Assembly: GCA_005883245.1 (NCBI GenBank)
Contig: VAXT01000069.1
Location: 1-14,400 of the forward strand
Reading direction: 5' to 3'
DNA length: 14,400 bases
From: Actinomycetota bacterium
GTDB taxonomy: Bacteria; Actinomycetota; Thermoleophilia; Gaiellales; Gaiellaceae
In this document: one piece after another, positions 7,374 to 13,829 of the stretch
How positions within the stretch are numbered: the stretch's first letter is position 1
How the letters are laid out: each line of letters opens with the position of its first letter
Notes under the pieces: model-generated
What the model was told of the DNA's origin: nothing
The model's input: only the letters and a program-made list of their open reading frames with translations
Databases searched by the model: none
Translations under genes and position numbers: made by a program

Positions 7374-7607
7374 TCAGCTGAGGCCGCGGACCGCCTCGGC
7401 GAGCTCGTCGAGGCTCGCGGTGCCCTCAGCGCGGCCGATCATGTAGCAGAGAAGCGGCGCGTTCGTCCGCTCGCCGCTCTCGTGTGCCGCGATCCGGGCC
7501 AGGTCGAGCAGGTTCGCAGCGGCCTCGTCACCGATCTCGAGCTCAGCGGAAGGCTTACCGGCGGCCCCGGCAACAGCATCGCGCGCTTGGGTGAGCCATG
7601 CGTCCAT
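7374..7607 (-). CDS. DUF6457 domain protein, molybdenum-cofactor associated
   Basis: This gene encodes 77 residues: an acidic helical protein starting MDAWLTQARDAV, with LLDLARIAAHESGERTNAPL in the middle. The pattern (LLxLARxxAHxxxRxxAPL) fits DUF6457, a small domain found alone or fused to MobA-type molybdopterin guanylyltransferases. Its biochemical role is not established. The stop is one base from the GTG of fdhD, so the pair forms a coupled unit and supports a role in molybdoenzyme maturation. The ATG is preceded directly by AAGGA with no spacer, which is poor for a Shine-Dalgarno interaction; a TAGCAT box six bases upstream suggests a leaderless transcript instead. Confidence 0.75.
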   Translation of the reverse strand: MDAWLTQARDAVAGAAGKPSAELEIGDEAAANLLDLARIAAHESGERTNAPLLCYMIGRAEGTASLDELAEAVRGLS

Positions 7608-7613
7608 TCCTTG

Positions 7614-7619
7614 ATGCTA
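7614..7619 (-). promoter_or_regulatory. Possible -10 box for a leaderless DUF6457-fdhD transcript
   Basis: TAGCAT on the minus strand fits the TANNNT -10 pattern and ends six bases before the ATG at 7607, so transcription would start at or next to the A of the start codon. Leaderless mRNAs with this geometry are common in actinobacteria. No good -35 hexamer is visible at the proper distance. The call rests on one short motif. Confidence 0.35.
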
Positions 7620-7777
7620 GGTGAGAACGCCCTCGGAGATCACGCGAGCAGCCGCCGGAGCCGGGCTTTGCCCGGCGGGAGGCTCACAAACCCAAGGACC
7701 GCGGGAAGCACGACCCGCTTCGGCGGCTCCTGAAACATTTCGAACTGAGCAGAACGCTCTGAAGGAGGGGGCACGTG

Positions 7778-7796
7778 GGGGAACCAGGAGTTCCCC
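7778..7796 (-). terminator. Possible terminator hairpin after the small protein gene
   Basis: A perfect 7-base stem (GGGGAAC/GTTCCCC) with a 5-base loop lies six bases past the stop codon of the minus-strand gene at 7803-8006. There is no T-tract after it, so it would be a non-canonical terminator or an mRNA 3'-end stabiliser. Confidence 0.35.
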
Positions 7797-7802
7797 TGCG
7801 CT

Positions 7803-8006
7803 TCAGCGGTCTTGTTGCTTCTGCTCGAGCTTGATGAACTCGAGGTCGTCCTGGGTGACGACCAGGCTCGGGCCGACCGTGGCGATGCCGTTCGACTTCA
7901 GCTGGTTCATGGCGTCCTCGAGCGCCTTGCGCGCGTCTTCCTCGTCCTCGGCGACGTCGGCGCGGGTCGTCGAGCCGGAGCTGAATCGCACGTAGGCCTG
8001 CCACAT
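7803..8006 (-). CDS. Small acidic protein of unknown function
   Basis: The predicted protein has 67 residues, starting MWQAYVRFSSGS and ending LEQKQQDR. I do not recognise the family. The sequence suggests a beta strand (WQAYVRF), an acidic helix (EDEEDARKALEDAMNQL), a second strand (ATVGPSLVV) and a charged C-terminal helix, a compact alpha/beta fold of cytoplasmic type with no signal or membrane segment. The ATG at 8006 is chosen over an upstream TTG at 8024 because the TTG adds only six residues that lie in a hairpin. A TACGAT box (8016-8021) ends nine bases before the ATG and could be a -10 element for a nearly leaderless message. It lies between the tad operon and the fdhD unit and is separated from the upstream gene by an inverted repeat, so it is probably transcribed alone. 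Confidence 0.6.
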   Translation of the reverse strand: MWQAYVRFSSGSTTRADVAEDEEDARKALEDAMNQLKSNGIATVGPSLVVTQDDLEFIKLEQKQQDR

Positions 8007-8011
8007 GGTCG

Positions 8012-8033
8012 CGGGATCGTACAAGAGATCCCG
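8012..8033. repeat. Hairpin at the start of the small protein gene
   Basis: CGGGATC (8012-8018) and GATCCCG (8027-8033) form a perfect 7-base stem with an 8-base loop just ahead of the ATG at 8006 on the minus strand. It overlaps the candidate -10 box and could be an operator or an RNA hairpin. Confidence 0.4.
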
Positions 8034-8038
8034 TGACT

Positions 8039-8116
8039 GTCCGAGTGCCCGGCACTGGGACGCGTCTCGAGGGGACCCGCTTGCCTCGGACAGGTCCCAG
8101 TGCCTGGCACTTGGAC
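8039..8116. repeat. Pair of 28-base inverted repeats (REP-like element)
   Basis: The arm at 8039-8066 (core GTGCCCGGCACTGGGAC, 8045-8061) is repeated in inverse orientation at 8089-8116 (core GTCCCAGTGCCTGGCAC, 8094-8110). The 17-base cores match at 16 positions and the full arms at about 24 of 28, around a 22-base spacer. Each core has its own small palindrome (GTGCC-N-GGCAC). The element fills most of the gap between the coiled-coil gene and the small protein gene on the minus strand. Its form suits a bacterial interspersed palindromic element; it could also act as a transcription stop for the tad operon. Confidence 0.7.
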
Positions 8117-8135
8117 GTGTCCCGCAGAGCCGTGG

Positions 8136-8918
8136 TCAGGCGACCTCGGCGTCGATGTCGTCGTCGCTGCCGATCTGCTTGTTCCACCACTCGGACTCGC
8201 GGCGCTGGAGCGCGCCCTGAGCCTGAGCGACGTAGGTGGCGAGCTGGTCCTCCTTCACGCCCAGCTTCTCCTCGAGCTCGGCGACCGCCTGCTCGCGGGC
8301 TTCGAGCTTGTCGAGCCGGATCTCGAAGTCGGTCTCGTAGCGCGCCTCGCGCTGGTCGAGCCCCTCTTCGCGCTCGTCGAGCTCCCGCGTCCGGTCGCGC
8401 ATGCTGGCTTCGGTATCGGCCAGCCGCTTCTCGCGCTTGCCGACGCGGGCCAGGGCCGTCTGGGACAGCTCGGCCTCCTCCAGGAACGCGGCCTCGCGCT
8501 CGTTGAGCTGCTGCTCGCGGTCCTCGAGCCTCTGCCGCAAGGCCTCGCGGGCCACGAGCTCCTGCTCGCGAGCCTGGAGCTGCTGTCGCAACCGATCGAG
8601 CTCGTCGGACTGCGTCTTCTCGAGATCGGCCTCTCGCTGTCGCACCTCCGCTTCCTTGGCGGCCAGCTCCTGCTCGCGGGCCTCGATCTCGCCGAGGCGC
8701 TGCTCGAACTCCTCGACCTCGCCGGCCGACGCGGCGAGCTTCCGCTCGAGATCGGCGGTCTCCGCGCGGATCCTTTCCTGTCGGTCGTTGACGTCCGCCT
8801 CTCGCCGCCTGAGCGCGGCGTCCTCGGCGGCGGTCCTCGCGCTCTCCTTGGCGAGGCGCTGCTCGCCCTCGACGAGCCGCGTTTCACGGCCGGCGAGATC
8901 CTTCTCGCGCCGCTTCAA
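8136..8918 (-). CDS. Coiled-coil protein, C-terminal part after a probable frameshift
   Basis: This frame encodes about 260 residues, nearly all a charged coiled coil with heptad spacing (repeated RETRL, READV, REQEL, REAxL units), ending WWNKQIGSDDDIDAEVA. It continues the coiled coil of the upstream frame (8915-9583) without a break. The only initiation codon at the junction is a TTG whose TTGA overlaps the upstream TGA stop. Adding one base at the GCGAAGGGCC stretch (8931-8940) joins both into a 482-residue protein reading LAVARKGRDNELKRREKDL, so I treat this as one gene broken by a one-base loss, either a mutation or a sequence error. A coupled two-protein arrangement through TTGA is the alternative. 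It is the last gene of the tad operon; the role may be scaffolding or positioning, which is inference. Confidence 0.75.
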   Translation of the reverse strand: MKRREKDLAGRETRLVEGEQRLAKESARTAAEDAALRRREADVNDRQERIRAETADLERKLAASAGEVEEFEQRLGEIEAREQELAAKEAEVRQREADLEKTQSDELDRLRQQLQAREQELVAREALRQRLEDREQQLNEREAAFLEEAELSQTALARVGKREKRLADTEASMRDRTRELDEREEGLDQREARYETDFEIRLDKLEAREQAVAELEEKLGVKEDQLATYVAQAQGALQRRESEWWNKQIGSDDDIDAEVA

Positions 8919-9583
8919 CTCGTTGTCGCGGCCCTTCGCGCCACGGCGAGCTTGTCCTCCCGGGTCTTGAGCTCTGAAGACCGCTGTGCAAGCTCCGAGG
9001 AGCTCCGGCCCGCGAATCGCTCGGCCTCCGTCAGCTCGGCGTCGCGTGCCTGGAGCTCCTCCTGGAGCTCGGCGGCAGCAGACTGGGCTGCTGCGACCTC
9101 TTCCTGGAGCGCTGAGAGCCGTTTGCGCTCCGCGAGGAGCTCTTGCCGCTCCTGCGCCATGCGCCGCTCACGCTCCCGGATCTGGGACTCCGTGCTGGAG
9201 AGCCTCGCGCTGCGCTCGTCGAGCTTCGTCTGCTCGTGCGCGACCTCGTGCTCCTCGCCCAGCTTGCGCTCGTAGGCCTCGACCTGCTCGGCGAATGCCG
9301 CGCGCAGCGAAATCTCGCGCTTCTGGGCCGCCTCCAGCTGAGCTCGGAGGTCTTCGACCTCGGGATTGGCGCCGTTCAGCTCGACCGTAGCCGGCTGCTC
9401 GAAGTCGTAGCTCACGTACTGCGGGTCGGGCTCCTCAGCGGGCGCGGGCTGCTGGGGCTCTTCGCCCTCAGGGTGCAGCCGCTTGCGCAGCTGTGCGCGG
9501 AGACCGGTGCCGAAGCCGCGTTCGGTGGCTTCGGGCTCGCTCTGTTCATTCGCTTCGACGTTGCCGTCTTGACGGAGGGTCAT
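8915..9583 (-). CDS. Coiled-coil protein, N-terminal part, at the end of the tad operon
   Basis: The frame gives 222 residues. The first 80 or so are low-complexity and acidic (MTLRQDGNVEANEQ, then EGEEPQQPAPAEEPDPQYV) with a basic patch LRAQLRKRLHP; from about residue 84 the sequence is a continuous coiled coil (EDLRAQLEAAQKREISLRAA onward). There is no signal peptide or membrane segment, so it should be cytoplasmic. AGGAG 10 bases ahead of the ATG supports the start, 13 bases after the tadC stop, so it belongs to that operon. The frame leaves the coiled coil at ARRAATTS and stops at 8915, while the coil pattern continues in the -1 frame. I do not recognise a named family. Coiled-coil proteins at this position are not a core tad component. 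Confidence 0.8.
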   Translation of the reverse strand: MTLRQDGNVEANEQSEPEATERGFGTGLRAQLRKRLHPEGEEPQQPAPAEEPDPQYVSYDFEQPATVELNGANPEVEDLRAQLEAAQKREISLRAAFAEQVEAYERKLGEEHEVAHEQTKLDERSARLSSTESQIRERERRMAQERQELLAERKRLSALQEEVAAAQSAAAELQEELQARDAELTEAERFAGRSSSELAQRSSELKTREDKLAVARRAATTS

Positions 9584-9596
9584 CGAGGGTTTGCTC

Positions 9597-10505
9597 CTAG
9601 CCGAAGATCTTCTGGACGTTGAGGATGGCCGGCCCGAGGATGACGAGGAACATGGCCGGGAAGATGAAGAGCACGGTCGGGAAGAGCATCTTGATCGGCG
9701 CCTTCATCGCCCGCTCCTCCGCGGCCGCCTGCCGGCGAAGACGGGCGTCGGCCGCCTGGACGCGAAGGATCCGGCCCAGGGTCGTGCCGAGCTGGTCGGC
9801 CTGGATGATCGCGCGCGTGAACGCGGACAGCTCCGGTGCGTCGACGCGGTCGGACATGCGCTTGAGTGCTTCGGAGCGGCTCTCGCCGATCCGCATCTCG
9901 GAGAGCGTCAGCCCGAACTCGTCGGCCAGGGGGCCGTCCATGTGTTCGTTGAGCTTGGCCAGCGACGCATCGAAGCCGAGACCGGCCTCGACGCTGACCG
10001 CGAGCAGATCGAGGGCGTCAGGCAGGTCCGCCCGCACCTTTTCCTTCCGGCCGCGAGCCTTGAGCGTCAGGGCGTAGTCGGGGCCGAGGAAGCCCAGCGC
10101 GCCGGCCATCAGGGCGCCGAGCACGACGCCGCTGAGCCCGCGGCCCGCTCCGAGCATCGAGCCGACGAAGCAGCCGACCAGGGCGAGCAGCGCCTTGAGA
10201 GCGAGGAAACCGGTGGGCGAGATCCTGTAGCCCACGCCGGCCGCCATCAGCCGGCGGCCCACGGAGTCGGCGCTCGACCGCGGATTGATCTTGAGCGCCC
10301 ACTTGGCGAGGACGTCGCTGATCGGTGCCACCACACGCTCGCGCAGGCCCTCGTTGGGCGTGCCCGACGGCAGCTCCATGCGCCCGTAGGTCGCGGCGCG
10401 ACGCACGGACAGGTACCGCTGGCGTGAAGGGGCGGTGACGATCTCGCCGAGCAGGAAGGCCGCGCCGGCGAGGCAGAACACTGCGAGGACTAGTAGAAGA
10501 GTCAT
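9597..10505 (-). CDS. tadC: Tad pilus/secretion inner-membrane platform protein TadC
   Basis: The protein has 302 residues and a type II secretion system F (T2SSF) domain. An N-terminal membrane helix (residues 2-20) is followed by a cytoplasmic stretch, two adjacent helices (about 100-118 and 124-145), the T2SSF core with LPDALDLLAVSVEAGLGFD at 161-179 and ADQLGTTLGRIL at 236-247, and a C-terminal helix (273-295). The LPDALDLLAVxVEAGLxFD segment is typical of TadC. With TadB it forms the membrane platform that the TadA/CpaF ATPase drives to assemble Flp-type pili. AAGGGG eight or so bases ahead (10516-10521) is a strong ribosome binding site, overlapping the end of the tadB-like gene seven bases upstream. 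Confidence 0.92.
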   Translation of the reverse strand: MTLLLVLAVFCLAGAAFLLGEIVTAPSRQRYLSVRRAATYGRMELPSGTPNEGLRERVVAPISDVLAKWALKINPRSSADSVGRRLMAAGVGYRISPTGFLALKALLALVGCFVGSMLGAGRGLSGVVLGALMAGALGFLGPDYALTLKARGRKEKVRADLPDALDLLAVSVEAGLGFDASLAKLNEHMDGPLADEFGLTLSEMRIGESRSEALKRMSDRVDAPELSAFTRAIIQADQLGTTLGRILRVQAADARLRRQAAAEERAMKAPIKMLFPTVLFIFPAMFLVILGPAILNVQKIFG

Positions 10506-10512
10506 GTGGTCA

Positions 10513-12390
10513 TTACCCCTTGAACGAGACGATCTTCTTGAGGATCAGGGAACCGAAGGCCATCATTCCGAGGCCTGCGTAGATCAGCATGTGCCCGGTC
10601 TGCGTGTGGTAGAGCGGCTCCATGTAGATCGGGTTGATGATCGTGATCGCGATGGCGATGAAGAAGGGGAGCGCGACGAGGGTGTAGGCGCCTGCGCGTC
10701 CCATCGCCGTCAGGCCCTTCACCTTGCGGATGAACTGCTGCCGCTGGCGGACCGTGTCGGCGACCATGTCGACGAGCCCGGCGAGGCTGCCGCCGACCTG
10801 CTGCTGGATCTTGACCGCGGTGATCACGAAGTCGAAGTTCTTGGAGCCGAGCCGCTCGGACATGTCCCAGAGAGCCGCCTCCAGTGGCTTCCCGAGGCGT
10901 GTCTCGGCGAGCACCCGGTGGAACTCCTTGCTCGCCGGCGGGTTGCCCTCGTCGACGATCGTCTGCAGGCCGGCCTTGAAGCTGTGGCCCGCCTTGAGCG
11001 CGGCTGCGAGCGTGATCAGCACGTCCGGCAGCTGGTTCTCGAAGGCCTTCAGCCGGCGGCTCGCCTTGAACCACACGAACGCAACCGGCGCGAGCCCGCC
11101 GGCAGCGAACGCCGCGAGCGTGATCAGCATCGACGGCGACATCATCGTGGCGATGAGGCCGCCGACCAGTGCGAGCCCGCACATGACGTAGAAGACCTCG
11201 ACCGTGCGGACGGGCAGGTCGCTGCGCTCCACGAGCCGGTCGAGCCGCTTCCAGAGTTTCCAGCCCGAGAAGGCGGACTCGGTCGCGTTGAAGAGCCCGG
11301 CGGCGGCGGCGAGCCGTTCCCGCTCCTGCTTGCGCTTCACCTTGACGTCTGGAGCGAGGTGCGGCGCGAGCCGTTTCTTCAGCCGTGCGCCCTTCACGGT
11401 GGTCAGCGCGAGCGAGGCTGCGATGAGCACGATGAAGAAGGAGACGATGGCCATCATCTGCGTCCCGAGGACCGTCTTGTAGAAGACCGCCGGAAGCAGG
11501 TGCGACGGCTTCGCGTCGTCCGAGCCGGGGCCGAGGCTCGCCGGCAGCGTGATCGGCTTCGGAACCGACTTCTCGCTGTTCCACGTCGCCTCGAGGAACG
11601 CGGTGTCCCCGGGGCGGGCCGTCGTTGCGTAGTCGAGCATCCACGTGCGCCTGAGCTCCGACGCGATGGCCGCGTACTGGGTGCTCAGCGTGGCGCTGGA
11701 GGTGGTGCCGTGATAGACGCCGCCCGTCTCCTCGGCCAGCTTGTGGAGCGGGGCGGGATTGAACTTCGGGCTCTCGATCGCGACGACGTAGATCGCCGTG
11801 CCCGCCTGGCGGGCGGCCGCGATCGCATCGTCCAGCGAGGCCGAGCTGCGAGTCTCGTTCCCGTCGGTGACGACGATGATTACTCTCGCCTCGAGCGGCT
11901 CGTTGGCGAGCACGTTCGAGGACTTGACGATCGAGTCGTAGAGCGTGGTGCCCTGGACGGGGTCGACCTGGATCGCCCCGAGTGCGCCGACGGCGTCGCC
12001 GCGCTCGGTGGAGAAGTCGGTCAGCATCTGCGGTCTTGTTGCGAACGACGCGACGGCGACCCGGTCGGGTGCCGGCTTCGAGTCGACGAAGCTCCGGGCG
12101 GCTGCGATCGCATGCGCGAGCGGCGCGCCCCGCATCGACTGGGAGCGGTCGATTGCGAGCACCACGGACTTCTCCGCGCCGAGGTTCTCGGCCCGGTCGA
12201 CCCGGACGGCCACCCCGTTCTCGCGCAGCGTGGGTGCCTGCGAGCTCGGGTCGGACGTGAGGACGCTCACGCGGAGGACGGGGTAGGAGCTCGTGTCGAC
12301 GCTCCGCACCGCGACGCCGGCGTTGGCCGCCGGCACCGCGAGGCCAATCGCCCCCGCGAGAGCGATTGCGATCAGACGCTTGCGGCTCAT
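10513..12390 (-). CDS. tadB: Von Willebrand A domain fused to a TadB-like T2SSF platform protein
   Basis: The 625-residue protein has two parts. Residues 1-24 are a Sec signal peptide ending PAANA. A VWA domain (about 73-245) keeps a full MIDAS metal site: DRSQS at 81-85, Thr in QGTTLYDS at 147-153 and Asp in VTDGNET at 175-180. A membrane helix follows at about 306-330. The second half is TadB-like: a basic cytoplasmic stretch, two helices (398-442), the T2SSF core with LPDVLITLAAALKAGHSFKA at 454-473, and two C-terminal helices (568-587, 600-618). The predicted topology puts the VWA domain outside and the platform domain in the membrane. TadB is normally about 300 residues without VWA, so this is a fusion joining an extracellular binding domain to the assembly platform. 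Its ATG overlaps the cpaF stop (ATGA). Confidence 0.9.
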   Translation of the reverse strand: MSRKRLIAIALAGAIGLAVPAANAGVAVRSVDTSSYPVLRVSVLTSDPSSQAPTLRENGVAVRVDRAENLGAEKSVVLAIDRSQSMRGAPLAHAIAAARSFVDSKPAPDRVAVASFATRPQMLTDFSTERGDAVGALGAIQVDPVQGTTLYDSIVKSSNVLANEPLEARVIIVVTDGNETRSSASLDDAIAAARQAGTAIYVVAIESPKFNPAPLHKLAEETGGVYHGTTSSATLSTQYAAIASELRRTWMLDYATTARPGDTAFLEATWNSEKSVPKPITLPASLGPGSDDAKPSHLLPAVFYKTVLGTQMMAIVSFFIVLIAASLALTTVKGARLKKRLAPHLAPDVKVKRKQERERLAAAAGLFNATESAFSGWKLWKRLDRLVERSDLPVRTVEVFYVMCGLALVGGLIATMMSPSMLITLAAFAAGGLAPVAFVWFKASRRLKAFENQLPDVLITLAAALKAGHSFKAGLQTIVDEGNPPASKEFHRVLAETRLGKPLEAALWDMSERLGSKNFDFVITAVKIQQQVGGSLAGLVDMVADTVRQRQQFIRKVKGLTAMGRAGAYTLVALPFFIAIAITIINPIYMEPLYHTQTGHMLIYAGLGMMAFGSLILKKIVSFKG

Positions 12391-13826
12391 GAGAACCCGC
12401 CGAAGTTCGCGACGGCCAGCGTCGACCGGTAGCCGGACTGGTCCTCGTCGAAGAAGTTCGGCTGCAGGGCGACGCCGTGCGCAGCCATCTTGTCGAGGAA
12501 ATGCGGCTTCAGGCCGGTGCTCGTGAGCGGCGAGAGCAGTCTCGTTCCGGCGAAGGCCGTGTCCTCGTCCGGTGGCTTCGCGTGGAATATGTCCTGGAGC
12601 GTGATCACCTCGGACTCCATGCGGAGCACCTCGGTGATGTGCGAGATCCGTCGGGAGCCGTCCACGAGACGCGTGATCTGAACGAGCAGGTCGAACGCGC
12701 TCGAGATCTGCTCGCGGATCGCCCGCAGCGGAAGGTCGACGCCTGCCGTCAGGACGAGCGTCTCGAGCCTCGACAGCGCGTCACGAGGGGAGTTCGCGTG
12801 GATCGTGGTCAGCGAGCCCTCGTGGCCCGTGTTCATGGCCTGGAGCATGTCCAGGGTCTCGGCTCCGCGGACCTCTCCGACGATGATCCGGTCGGGGCGC
12901 ATGCGGAGGGAGTTCCGGACGAGCTCGCGGATGCGGATCTCCCCCTGGCCTTCGATGTTCGGGGGCCTGGACTCGAGCGTGATCACGTGCTCCTGCTGGA
13001 GCTGGAGCTCCGCGGCGTCCTCGATCGTGACGATGCGCTCGTCACCCGGCACGAAGGCCGAGATCGCGTTCAGCGTCGTCGTCTTCCCGGTGCCGGTACC
13101 GCCCGTGATCAGTACGTTCAGCTTCCCGCGCGTGCAGGCGGCGAGGAACTGGGCCGCCTTCGGGGTCACCGTCCCGAAGCTGATCAGGTCGTCCATCGTG
13201 TACGGATCGCGGGAGAACTTCCGGATCGTGAGCGTCGGCCCGCGCAACGAGAGCGGCGGGATGATCGCGTTCACACGGCTTCCGTCGGGGAGACGCGCGT
13301 CGACCATCGGCGACGACTCGTCGATTCGGCGGCCGACCTGGGACACGATCTTGTCGATGATCCGAAGGAGATGCGCGTTGTCGGCGAAGGTCGTCGTGCT
13401 GCGCTCAAGCTTGCCATCCCGCTCGATGAAGATCCGGTCGTAGTTGTTGACCATGACCTCGGTCACGGTGTCGTCGCGGAGCAGCGGCTCCAGTGGCCCG
13501 TAGCCGAGGATGTCGTCGGTGATCTCGCGGACGATGCGCCGCCGCTCCTCGCGGGTGAGCGGGGTGCGGTCGAGCGCCAGCTGCTCCGTCACTTCGCGCA
13601 GGACGCGCTCGTTCAGGTTCTCGTTCGTCTCGGTCGTGAACAGGTGCGGACCGAGCTTCGCGATGCAGGCGTGATGCACCCTGGTCTTCAGCTCCGCGTA
13701 CGGATCGGCGGGCTGGTCAGGCTTCGGCGCCTCGCCGATGGCTGCGCCACCTGCGGCGAGCGCAGTGGGCTGCTCTTCGTTGGCGGCGTCTCCGTTCTCG
13801 CCGCGGATGCGGTCGTGGAGCCCCAT
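12387..13826 (-). CDS. cpaF: Tad pilus/secretion ATPase CpaF (TadA)
   Basis: The protein has 479 residues, as usual for CpaF. After a variable acidic N-terminus (1-40) come the N-terminal domain with GYGPLEPLLRDDTVTEVMVN (108-127) and the RecA-like secretion ATPase: Walker A GGTGTGKTT at 242-250, Asp box TIEDAAEL at 267-274, Walker B RIIVGEVRG at 313-321 and His box GHEGSLTTIHAN at 334-345. It hydrolyses ATP in the cytoplasm as a hexamer to drive pilin assembly through the TadB/TadC platform. The C-terminus after about residue 410 (LQDIFHAKPPDED onward) is an extra tail common in actinobacterial members. GGGAG seven bases upstream supports the ATG, three bases after the cpaE stop. Confidence 0.96.
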   Translation of the reverse strand: MGLHDRIRGENGDAANEEQPTALAAGGAAIGEAPKPDQPADPYAELKTRVHHACIAKLGPHLFTTETNENLNERVLREVTEQLALDRTPLTREERRRIVREITDDILGYGPLEPLLRDDTVTEVMVNNYDRIFIERDGKLERSTTTFADNAHLLRIIDKIVSQVGRRIDESSPMVDARLPDGSRVNAIIPPLSLRGPTLTIRKFSRDPYTMDDLISFGTVTPKAAQFLAACTRGKLNVLITGGTGTGKTTTLNAISAFVPGDERIVTIEDAAELQLQQEHVITLESRPPNIEGQGEIRIRELVRNSLRMRPDRIIVGEVRGAETLDMLQAMNTGHEGSLTTIHANSPRDALSRLETLVLTAGVDLPLRAIREQISSAFDLLVQITRLVDGSRRISHITEVLRMESEVITLQDIFHAKPPDEDTAFAGTRLLSPLTSTGLKPHFLDKMAAHGVALQPNFFDEDQSGYRSTLAVANFGGFS

Positions 13827-13829
13827 GAT

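Larger units (their letters stand above)
7608..7802. other. Intergenic stretch with clustered hairpins, no convincing gene
   Basis: This gap between the DUF6457 start and the end of the next minus-strand gene contains several inverted repeats: an 8-base pair (7650-7657 with 7721-7728, AGCCGCCG/CGGCGGCT) that encloses a GCCGGGC-TTT-GCCCGGC hairpin (7660-7676) and a GCGGG/CCCGC hairpin (7701-7718). A separate GGGGAAC/GTTCCCC hairpin lies at 7778-7796. The enclosed layout resembles a three-way junction RNA, in either orientation. A 32-codon minus-strand frame (7640-7738, starting MFQEPPKRVV) overlaps it but has no ribosome binding site. High GC makes chance pairing likely. Confidence 0.3.

Noticed and set aside
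7640..7738. A 32-codon leader peptide gene upstream of DUF6457
   Set aside because: No ribosome binding site and it overlaps structured repeats; kept only as a note in the intergenic entry.
7684..8190. A 168-codon minus-strand frame over the small protein gene
   Set aside because: It is an Arg-rich shadow frame that crosses hairpins and the inverted repeat; the 7803-8006 frame has the more natural protein composition.
8931..8940. Programmed -1 ribosomal frameshift
   Set aside because: No X XXY YYZ slippery heptamer at the transition and no clear stimulatory structure; a one-base loss explains it more simply.
10435..12432. A 665-codon plus-strand open frame opposite tadB and tadC
   Set aside because: It is a high-GC antisense shadow: rich in Arg, Glu, Asp and Val without domains, while the opposite strand has clear TadB/TadC domains.
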